Source: Butyricicoccus sp. Marseille-Q5471
Lineage (GTDB): Bacteria; Bacillota; Clostridia; Oscillospirales; Butyricicoccaceae
DNA length: 64,000 bases
Direction of reading: 5' to 3'
NCBI RefSeq assembly: GCF_951230135.1
Contig: NZ_CATNVC010000002.1
Span: forward strand, 248,001 to 312,000
Shown: positions 42,139 through 50,200 of the stretch, one piece after another
How the letters are laid out: the number at the start of each line of letters is the position of its first letter
Numbering within the stretch: the first letter of the stretch is position 1
The notes under the pieces: generated by a model
What the model was told of the DNA's origin: nothing
The model's database searches: none
What the model saw: the letters and a program-made list of their open reading frames with translations, nothing else
Position numbers and translations under genes: made by a program

Positions 42139-44412
42139 TTATTTTACATTCATCATCATGCTGTAGTGTTGTGCCTGCTCGGTCACCTTGAATATCTTCT
42201 CAAACACAGTTCTTATCTGCTGTGGCTCAATAGCGGAAGCATCGAAGAACAGACCATCATTGAAACCGCGCGCTCCGATATTTAGAACCGCAAGCATAGC
42301 TGCTGCCACATTGTAGTCGGTTTTATCGATAGAACCATCCGAAAGCGTAGTTTCAAAGCGATGTCGGTTCTTTTCCAACAGGTCAGATCGCAGGTCGCCG
42401 CTGGAATAACCACATATCTGAAGGTAGTAGTATTCCAAAATGCGCCGCGTCACGTTGATGAGTGCAATCGAATCAGTCGCTGTTCTGTACTCTTCCCAAA
42501 GAGAGTCATAGGTGTTTTTCACTGGTGAATAATTAACCTTGCCGCCTCCAATACGGCCATCAGGGTGCGTACATTCAATGATGTACGACTGATTGCTCTC
42601 GCGCTTCTTCAGCTCGTATATGCCTACACATTCGTTTTCTGCAACCCTGTTATAAGAAACTTCTTTGAAGAAGAACGGGTTGTGCGTCAGGCAGAAGAAT
42701 TGTTTAATGTGGTCGTTTTGACTGCCATGATCTGTCATCCGATAGTTGTTATAGCAAATGGCAATCAAGTCCCGAACGAGAGACGCCACAGTAAACATAC
42801 TGCTGCTGTCCATGCTGGAAACGGGGTCATCGATGACCACGATCTTATTGACAGTTTTTCCGTCATCGGACTGGCTGCCAACGACCATGTGATAGAAATA
42901 AAGGAAAGCAATGAAGTGACGCTCACCCTCGCTGAGCCCTTTTGCGACCTTCTCATCGGTTTCCCGTATCAGCTCATAGACATACTGTGCGCCTGGTTTT
43001 TCCCGTAGATAAAAGCCTTGAAAACCAGCGGCTTTCAGAAGCGCATTTATGCTGTCCTTGGCGACGGTCGTGTTCACGGTCTGCTGGTTCAAACGCCCGA
43101 TATCAGCTTGTAGAGCGTCGGAGGCTTCCTTCGCCGTACCCATTTCGCCGCTAAGCCGCTCGATATCGGCGGTGTGCCGTTCTTTTCCGCCCTTATGTAC
43201 AGCAATCTCAGACCGGCACATAAACGCCATGAGCTGCCACACCTGCGCGACGCAATCCTGCTGCTTTTTCCCTTTTGCGTCGATAACGGCATTATACTCT
43301 TTGATTTTCGCATTAATCTGCTCAATTACACCATTGATGTCAAGAAGGATGTCCGATAAATCCGCAAGGATGACTGTCTTCGCGGGGTCGTCAGTTTTCT
43401 GTTTCAAGAGAGCCACATTGTTTTGTGCCCGCTCCATGAACAGGTCGAATTTGGTCTTGTACTCCGAAAGCAGCTCACAGGTGAACGGATTCTTGCTGTT
43501 CTCGGTGAGAAGTGCGTGTATGGCGTTTAATGCAGCTCGGTATGCCGACACAAACTGTTCCAGCTCGGTAACGCTCTTTTTATACTGCTCGTCAAAGCAG
43601 GACGCAAGGTCAGCCTCAAACGTGTCCGGCAAGTCCTGCTGACAGTATGGGCATTTCCTTCCTGCCTCATGCTGGTATGCCTTATGCCCTTGACTGAGCC
43701 AGCCGGAAGCATTCAATGTGCGGACGAAGCTGGCGAAGGCAGAATCGCTGCTCCCAACGATAGCCTCTCCAAGGAGAGTCGATGTGGGAATGGTGGCAAC
43801 ATCAATAGGTTTGTACTCAATGAACCGCGTGTCTGATGCTCCATAAGCGACTGCATGTAGTTGGAAGAGAGCCGCTTCATCTATATCTACTGGGGAGCAG
43901 GTTTCCAGATGGGCGACGAATTTCTTCTTGTCGCGCGTATATCCGGCCTGTGTCTCTTTGTACTGTGTTCTGACAGACTCGGTCATGTCCCATATGGTTT
44001 TCTCGTATACGGCATCGACCTTTTTCTGTTTTTCTCGCTCGTCAGCGATCTTACCGTCGATGGCCTTGATTTTTGCGTCAAGCGCTCGCTTTTCCGCAGT
44101 CTTTTTATCGACTTCGGCTTTGATTTCCGCATTCTGTTGTGTGATGGTGAAAACGCCGGGAATATTGCCGTAGCTCTGGATATTGTCGGCGATGAATTCC
44201 TCATTATAGACCATTAGTGTATAATCACCAGGTGTTGAACCGGGAATCCACTCTGTTGCGGCAGGAACGCCTATGTTCTTGGCGAGGGTAGATTTTCCGG
44301 TTCCATTGTTGCCAAAGAAAAAGTTGATAAGCGTCGGCTCAAACATCACCCCGGAGAAAGTGTGGTCGTTCAGCGTGATTTTTTGTATCGCCGTCTTGAT
44401 TCTGTTTTCCAT
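42139..44412 (-). CDS. RloC/PrrC-like AAA_13 ATPase with zinc-hook CxxC
   Basis: 757 residues. Walker A FGNNGTGKSTLAKNIG at 34-42, a long coiled-coil region (VDKKTAEKRALDAKIKAIDG), a CxxC at 254-257 (GRKCPYCQQDLP) like the Rad50/RloC zinc hook, a second coiled-coil, the ABC signature-type SEGERHFIAFLYFYH and Walker B KIVVIDDPVSSMDSSS. The C-terminal part (VTRRILEYYYLQICGY onward) occupies the place of the anticodon-nuclease domain in PrrC and RloC, but I could not confirm its catalytic Arg-Glu-His triad. Family members act as DNA-damage- or phage-sensing toxins. It starts 25 bases after the third RHIM-like gene. Confidence 0.8.
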   Translation of the reverse strand: MENRIKTAIQKITLNDHTFSGVMFEPTLINFFFGNNGTGKSTLAKNIGVPAATEWIPGSTPGDYTLMVYNEEFIADNIQSYGNIPGVFTITQQNAEIKAEVDKKTAEKRALDAKIKAIDGKIADEREKQKKVDAVYEKTIWDMTESVRTQYKETQAGYTRDKKKFVAHLETCSPVDIDEAALFQLHAVAYGASDTRFIEYKPIDVATIPTSTLLGEAIVGSSDSAFASFVRTLNASGWLSQGHKAYQHEAGRKCPYCQQDLPDTFEADLASCFDEQYKKSVTELEQFVSAYRAALNAIHALLTENSKNPFTCELLSEYKTKFDLFMERAQNNVALLKQKTDDPAKTVILADLSDILLDINGVIEQINAKIKEYNAVIDAKGKKQQDCVAQVWQLMAFMCRSEIAVHKGGKERHTADIERLSGEMGTAKEASDALQADIGRLNQQTVNTTVAKDSINALLKAAGFQGFYLREKPGAQYVYELIRETDEKVAKGLSEGERHFIAFLYFYHMVVGSQSDDGKTVNKIVVIDDPVSSMDSSSMFTVASLVRDLIAICYNNYRMTDHGSQNDHIKQFFCLTHNPFFFKEVSYNRVAENECVGIYELKKRESNQSYIIECTHPDGRIGGGKVNYSPVKNTYDSLWEEYRTATDSIALINVTRRILEYYYLQICGYSSGDLRSDLLEKNRHRFETTLSDGSIDKTDYNVAAAMLAVLNIGARGFNDGLFFDASAIEPQQIRTVFEKIFKVTEQAQHYSMMMNVK

Positions 44413-44437
44413 ATGCGCTCCTTTCCGTGCCGCGGCT

Positions 44438-45115
44438 TTATTCGATATCGACGTGCAGCCGCGCCATTGCGTCGATCAGATTGCAGTCCTTGATCGACCA
44501 GTGTTCTTCATCGAGCTCGTTCCGAAGGGATGCGTGTACCATGCCAAGCAGTCCGATATTCTGGTTCAAGAGCTGTTGTGATATGCCTTGGAAGCCAGAG
44601 AAGCATACCTTAATGGTTTCGCCTTGCGCCCTCATATCTGTGATTCGTCCAAGCAGTGCCGGATGGCTTGCTTCGGTATAGCCGAAGTGCATATTCCTCT
44701 TTGCGAAAATACACGGCATACTTGTGAGCTCGGAAACTACGGCTGGTGTAAGGTCGAAATATCGCTCCTTATGCTCTGAGTCGGTGTATTTCCGCAGAGC
44801 GCAGCTCTTGGCGATGGAGAAAACGCCGTAGTTATAATCCTCGTTCTCCAGAACGAACAAACAGTAGCGCTCCTGATTCAATGAAGCCCATTCCAGCTTA
44901 TGGCTCACTTTTTGCGGCGCTGGCTGAGCGGCAAACATTGACATGAGTCCCTGCATAAGCTCCGGCGTAGGGCAGTTGATATTCAGGTTTATTGTTCCGG
45001 CGTTTGTACCTACCTGAATACCGGCGCCGGTGTTGACCATTCCGTGCGTGGCCTGTGGAAATGCAACTGCTATGGACTGTGCGGCAGCCGGTACTATTCT
45101 ATTTTTATCTGCCAT
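44438..45115 (-). CDS. RHIM-like motif protein C, candidate effector
   Basis: 225 residues. After an alanine-rich start comes the motif THGMVNTGAGIQVGTNAGTI with core IQVG at 33-36, then INLNINCP. This matches the RHIM consensus [IV]-Q-[IVLC]-G. Residues 75-225 form a domain shared with the gene just upstream (VVSELTSMPCIF, ALLGRITDMRAQGETIKVCF, HWSIKDCNLI). Function unknown; by analogy with amyloid-signalling proteins the N-terminal motif would be the polymerising part and the C-domain the effector. 4-base gap to the upstream gene and 25 to the RloC-like gene. Confidence 0.72.
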   Translation of the reverse strand: MADKNRIVPAAAQSIAVAFPQATHGMVNTGAGIQVGTNAGTINLNINCPTPELMQGLMSMFAAQPAPQKVSHKLEWASLNQERYCLFVLENEDYNYGVFSIAKSCALRKYTDSEHKERYFDLTPAVVSELTSMPCIFAKRNMHFGYTEASHPALLGRITDMRAQGETIKVCFSGFQGISQQLLNQNIGLLGMVHASLRNELDEEHWSIKDCNLIDAMARLHVDIE

Positions 45116-45119
45116 TCAA

Positions 45120-45710
45120 TCACCCCCACATAGCAACACCTGCGTCCTGTAACACTTGTATTAAGTTGATATTCTTTATCGCCCAGTGCGTTCGGTACGA
45201 TTCATACCCATTCACGGTATCAAGTGCATATTCGTTCTCAAGTAGCACCTTGACCGGGATTGGATAGAGCTGTCGGAAGTAAACCATCACACCGTTTTGC
45301 TGTTTGCGGACATCTGTCACAAACGCAAATACGGCGTTTTTCTCGCTTGGAGTGGTTTTACAATATTCATCAACAATAATAGACGGAAATCTCTTTATTT
45401 CCGCGATTGCGTTATCATCCAAAGGAGTAAAGCGGCTCTTTAATTCCGGCGTCATATACTCGGTTAATGCACGGTCTTTCGGCACAAGCAGATGGTCGGA
45501 GATAAATGGGTCAAAGCCAATGAACAGATTGTAGTAATCGGTATTGGCTGGCCTCTGCTGACCATTCGAGCCGGTTATTATCAGGTTAACCGTTGGGGAA
45601 AAAGTGTCGGCGTGGCCAACCTGAACGCCTTTCCCGTAATTGTTGTATGTACTCACCTCCGGAACGGTTTGCTGTAGGCCGTCCGATATGCTCTTCAGCT
45701 TGTCCTCCAT
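45120..45710 (-). CDS. RHIM-like motif protein B, candidate effector
   Basis: 196 residues. N-terminal motif STYNNYGKGVQVGHADTFSP with core VQVG at 29-32, then VNLIITGSNG. The rest shares a domain with protein C: AIAEIKRFPSIIVDEYCK, NAVFAFVTDVRKQQNGVMVY, TALDTV..., THWAIKNINLIQVL. Conserved residues are the E-I-x-x-F/M-P-x-I, T-D-x-R, and H-W-x-I-K-x-x-N-L-I positions. Family not recognised. It lies 10 bases after protein A and 4 bases before protein C, in one operon. Start supported by GAGGGG upstream of ATG 45710. Confidence 0.72.
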   Translation of the reverse strand: MEDKLKSISDGLQQTVPEVSTYNNYGKGVQVGHADTFSPTVNLIITGSNGQQRPANTDYYNLFIGFDPFISDHLLVPKDRALTEYMTPELKSRFTPLDDNAIAEIKRFPSIIVDEYCKTTPSEKNAVFAFVTDVRKQQNGVMVYFRQLYPIPVKVLLENEYALDTVNGYESYRTHWAIKNINLIQVLQDAGVAMWG

Positions 45711-45720
45711 ATGCAGCCCC

Positions 45721-46581
45721 TCAATTTATGTTGATTGTCAGAGTCCCGTTGAGCTCTTCAATCTGCACACCCTTGCCGTAATTGTTCATGATAACCTGTT
45801 TTTTGGCCTGTGAAGCGGCCTCCGTCTGCTCAGAACGCGGGCTTTCATCACTTTTGGGGGCGTCATCCACTATTTCGGCTTCGACCGGTGGTATGTCATC
45901 ATCTTCCGTCCGTTTCGCTTCAGCGGCATCTTTATGCCCTTTGCAGGGGTAGACCCGCTCGATATGCGTTCCCAAAAGTGTCGGCTTCCAGTCCGTAATC
46001 GTGCTGCGACCGAGGATGTTCGTCGGTCGATGAAGCAAGATATAGTGCCAAACTCCGACGAGAAATGGCTGAAAGCAAATCTCCGTAGCCGCAAGGATCT
46101 GTTCTCTTGTCGAGGGAGAGCCATCCTCATTTATATAGAACATATCTGTATCCGGAATGATGTCATCCCGGATTATTTCCACGAGCGTCTTTACGAGGCG
46201 CTCGTCTTTTTTTGCTGTTGTATCAACATCAAGATAATCTTTGGCAAACGCAGTCATGCGCGACAGCGCCGTCTGATAGTCATTGCGGACACACTCATTA
46301 AACGCACGAATCTCGGCAGAATCCTCGCTAAAAGGCAGGTATGTACCGCACTCCTTCCGGCAGTTTTTATATGCAGAAGTGTTCTCTTTGAATGTACCAC
46401 CGGCGGGCGCGGTAAAATCAGGACTCATCACCTGAATAAACGCCAGCATGGTTTCAGGGTCGGAAAGACCGTCGCGTTTGCTCATGAAGTGCTCTCGCAC
46501 ACCGTTCCTTGACGGATGCGCTTTCATCAAATGTGTCAAAAAAACCCCGCCGCACAAATACGGAATGCCTTGATTCGACAT
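45721..46581 (-). CDS. RHIM-like motif protein A, candidate sensor
   Basis: 286 residues. Residues 1-215 form an unrecognised, mostly helical domain (ETMLAFIQVMSPDF, FQPFLVGVWHYILLHR). A low-complexity acidic linker (EAEIVDDAPKSDESPRSEQT) follows, and the last 22 residues are MNNYGKGVQIEELNGTLTIN..., the same motif seen at the N-termini of the next two proteins, with VQI at 272-274 and E instead of G after it. In amyloid-signalling systems the sensor carries the motif at one end and the effector at the other. First gene of a four-gene run; AGGAGG 8 bases before ATG 46581. Confidence 0.72.
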   Translation of the reverse strand: MSNQGIPYLCGGVFLTHLMKAHPSRNGVREHFMSKRDGLSDPETMLAFIQVMSPDFTAPAGGTFKENTSAYKNCRKECGTYLPFSEDSAEIRAFNECVRNDYQTALSRMTAFAKDYLDVDTTAKKDERLVKTLVEIIRDDIIPDTDMFYINEDGSPSTREQILAATEICFQPFLVGVWHYILLHRPTNILGRSTITDWKPTLLGTHIERVYPCKGHKDAAEAKRTEDDDIPPVEAEIVDDAPKSDESPRSEQTEAASQAKKQVIMNNYGKGVQIEELNGTLTININ

Positions 46582-46669
46582 CGGCTCTCCTCCTAAAAAC
46601 TAATATCGTTGCTATTGTTACTATCGCTGCCAACCATAGCGCGACAACCTTACTAACTATTGGATAGCT

Positions 46670-46726
46670 CCTGTGAGAGATCACGGGGGCTTTTTCCTTC
46701 CTGTGATCCTCAACAAAAATCACAGG
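46670..46726 (+). promoter_or_regulatory. Terminator-antiterminator-like leader before the sigma-type gene
   Basis: Four arms can pair in two ways. CCTGTGA (46670-46676), a GAGA loop and TCACGGG (46681-46687) form a 7-bp hairpin followed by GGCTTTTT, a terminator-like shape. CCTGTGAT (46700-46707) and ATCACAGG (46719-46726) form an 8-bp hairpin that includes the start of the AGGAGG ribosome site. Arm 1 can also pair with arm 4. This resembles an attenuation switch; no ligand is known. Confidence 0.55.
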
Positions 46727-46736
46727 AGGAAAACTT

Positions 46737-47240
46737 ATGCCAAACAATGAAGACCGCCCGCAAATCAAGAAACACTACATCTATGATCCCGCCACCAAGC
46801 AGCGCATTCCCGTCAGCGACGAGGTCTACAACGAGTTCTACCGTCCAATCTGGAACACATTCCGTAAGGCGCACCGCCACGGCTGCTGTTCCTGCCCCGG
46901 AAGCAAGTGGTGGCTCTGCGGCGGCGACTGCGCCGTCTGCAAGTACCACACTGCCGGGGACAGCCTTTCGCTCGACTACGAGCGGGAGGTGGTCGGCGAC
47001 ATCCGTGAGGACGAGTCCACCGACATCGACTCTATCGTGATTGACCGTATCATCTTCGCTCAGCTCCTTAAGAGGCTGGACGAGCTGATGCCGGAAGCTC
47101 GCCGCATTGGGGAGCTTCGCCTCGATGGTCTTTCGGACAGCGACATCGCAGATATTACCGGCATACCACGCACGACATTCCTATCAAGGCTCAAAAAAGC
47201 CAAGGCCAAGCTTCACGCCGAGTATAGTGACCTGATCTAA
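46737..47240 (+). CDS. Sigma-70 region 4-like regulator (phage/ICE type)
   Basis: 167 residues, the only plus-strand gene in the island. N-terminal part IKKHYIYDPATKQRIPVSDE, a cysteine cluster CCSCPGSKWWLCGGDCAVCK (four or more cysteines, probably zinc-binding), then a helix-turn-helix at the C-terminus (LSDSDIADITGIPRTTFLSR) like sigma-70 region 4. Proteins of this type are common in integrative elements and prophages of Firmicutes. It starts after AGGAGG at 46724-46729. It converges on the 47296 helicase gene, with a terminator between them. Confidence 0.83.
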   Translation: MPNNEDRPQIKKHYIYDPATKQRIPVSDEVYNEFYRPIWNTFRKAHRHGCCSCPGSKWWLCGGDCAVCKYHTAGDSLSLDYEREVVGDIREDESTDIDSIVIDRIIFAQLLKRLDELMPEARRIGELRLDGLSDSDIADITGIPRTTFLSRLKKAKAKLHAEYSDLI

Positions 47241-47249
47241 CCCGGGCAG

Positions 47250-47287
47250 GCTCTCCGGCTACCATTGTGGCGGCCGGGGAGCTTTTC
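47250..47287 (+). terminator. Terminator of the sigma-type gene
   Basis: GCTCTCCGGC and GCCGGGGAGC (one G-T pair) form a 10-bp stem, followed by TTTTCC. Sits 10 bases after the stop codon. Confidence 0.75.
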
Positions 47288-47295
47288 CGTTTGGA

Positions 47296-50200
47296 TCAGA
47301 AGAATGTAAGCTCTTTGTTTTTTCGAGCAACATCCTCATCGTAGGTTTTTTGAATGTTTCCAAACTGGATAGTGACATACGTCTTCCCAGAATTAATCGC
47401 TCTCTTCACGACATACCCATCTCCGTATTTTTTACTTACTACGTCTCCGCGCTTTTTAGTGTTATGGGCAGGCTGAGTCTCAACAGAGACAGGCAGCAAC
47501 TTATTTTTATCAGCAACCGGCAGGTTAGGTTGCGGAATCCGCACAGTTACATTCCTATGAACCTGAACGTCAACGGCTGTATCCTCACTTCGTATTTCAT
47601 ATGTTTTTTCGGGCAGGCCGTATACATTAACGCTTTGATGACCGGTTGAAAAAGTGTTTTCCTCAAGGTAATCGCTGGTTCCAAACATCAATTTTTCCAA
47701 GTCGTGCGAGTGCCACTCTGTGGCATGTTCCTCTTTGGCGAGACGTTCCACTCGCTTGACCAATCTCAGATTATCAACATTTTCGGTATCATCATCGGGC
47801 ATTACAATAAACAGGTAATCTTGCGCCCGACTTATAGAAACATTGATAATGTTCTTCTTATTGAGGAACATCTCCTTAGAAGAAGATATCGAAGGCGGAG
47901 CATTGAAGACGGCGATTATAATATCGCATTCATCTCCCTGAAACCCGTGTATTGTGCCTACCTGAACACTGACAGACACAGGAAGACTCACCGACGCCAT
48001 CAGCTTGTCTATCAAATCTGCCTGAGCTCGATACGGCGCTATAATACCTATCGTGAAATTACGCTGTGTTCCTTCATTTGCCCTCGCAATATTTTCGGCA
48101 AGGAAGCTCGTAAACTCAAAGGAGAACAAGGCAGAGTAAATATGGTACGAACTGCTATGCTGTAGCCTTTTTGAGCGGGTAATGCTCTCATATTTCGTTA
48201 CCGGAAATTTCACGATATTCAAAGCGGATATATTTAACCCGCAGTCAACATTGAGTAGTTTTGCGCTGTCTGCCGTTCGATTATGCTTCAAAATCCCGCC
48301 ATAAGCAAACTTGCTGAATACGCTGCCAATTGCCGGGATGCTTCGATATTGTGTCGTAAGTAGTGTGACCGGGTATTTATACGGGACAGTAACAGGATCA
48401 ACAAATGAGTCAAGCTGAACCATTGTGTATATGTTTTCGTTTTTCCACAGATCAATTGCTGTAATGGGTTCTATTTGAAATGGGTCTCCGGCAATATAGA
48501 ATTTTCTCGGAGTCTTCTTGTACAAGGGATAAACGATATTTGCTATCGGAATCATTGAAGCCTCGTCTACCACGATGTAATCCCAGTTTATTCTATTTAT
48601 GAAAATGCGCACGCCATCCGGCATGAAAAAATCATATGGGAATCTGGCGATCGTTGTGACTGTGATTGTCCGCTTCAGCTTACGAATATCGAATGTTTTA
48701 TCGCGGAACACCTCACTCGCTTCAATAGCTTCATCGTTAGTGATGCCAAATCGCACAAGCCAGTCAATATAGGAAGTATCGCTCCCCATGGTATCCATTA
48801 GTCTGCTCACAAGAACATCGGCGGACTTATTTGTTGGCGTCAAGACGAGGACTTTTAAATCTTCTTGCTGCTGCATCATCGGAATCAGTATATTTCTTAC
48901 AAGGTGCGTTGTTTTGCCTGTACCGGGAGGGCCAAATACAAACTCAATGTTTTCACAAAGGTTTTGCTGCATGTTATAGTCATCATCATACCCCAAAGCT
49001 GCAAACTGCTTACGGAGTTCCTCCAATAAGAAGACCGGGCTTTTTGCGTCAATGCGTGCTTCAGTAACAGCAGAAAGATCAATGCCGTCAATGTCTGCAT
49101 TTGTCTTCAGCTTGACTCTGAGCGTATATGATTTTACGTTTGCGACCTCTATAGCAACAGTTTTCGTCTGATCTCCAAAGTGTAACACGAGAGGGATGTC
49201 AGCCAAATCCTCCATAAACTGAGGAATATAGCGACTCGGGTATTTCAACACAAGCGTTCGCTGCGTTCCGGCTTCTCTTTCTACGCGGGCAAAACTGATA
49301 GATACTTCCTTACTGTTCAGATTGTTCGCGTTGCTGGTCAGTGTTTCCATTTCGAGCAGAGTATTAAACCAGCAGAAAGAGTATTTTTCAGCATTTACAG
49401 CACGCTGCTGAAGGCCTTCAAAATAAGCAATCTTGTCTATTTCGATTGCACTCTTCTGCTTTGCCTGTTCAATCCTCTTGCTGTAATCCACCTGACGAGG
49501 CGTAAACTCATCTTCATCAATCTCTTCGTCTGTGCTGTCATCCGGTTCGGACTGAACAATATCATTACGCGTCGGCTGCTGCTTCGTCTGCCGCGCAATA
49601 TCCCTTATCACTTTTGATGAAGGCTTGCGATTGTAACCCTCATTCCCACTACCTACGTCTTCACCGAAATTCTCCTCGTCACCTATGTCATCTTCGGAAT
49701 CGGAGTCGTCGTTTGACACGGTCCCAGTAGGCGCTTGCGGTCCTTTTTGTGGACGTGCGGCATTTGCAGCTTCTCTCTGCTTTTTAATAAACGCAATCTC
49801 TTCCAAGTCGTCCTCGGTTAATCCGAGCGCTTCGGCTTTCTTAGCCAATTCAATACGTTCTCTTTGCTTATCTGTCAGATTATCATTGCCATCATCATCT
49901 TCGTCAGAACATGAAGCATCAGCAATTTGCAAAAAGGCGAATAGGCTTGAAACGTTTTCTGACGCAGTATCATATGTGCTTGCGATTTCATCGCTTGTTA
50001 TATCGCCCGCTGAAACGAAGTCACCAGTAGCGTTTACGAGCCATTTCTCTGTTCTTAGTAGAACAACATCAGCGGCCTCAAACGATTGCGAATAACTGGA
50101 ATAATAGTAGTAACTACAGGAGCCTGTTAAAAGATAGGATAAACTGTGATATGTCTCACAGAGACCAACAAGGGTGTCCCACAGCAGTTTTGATTTTTCG

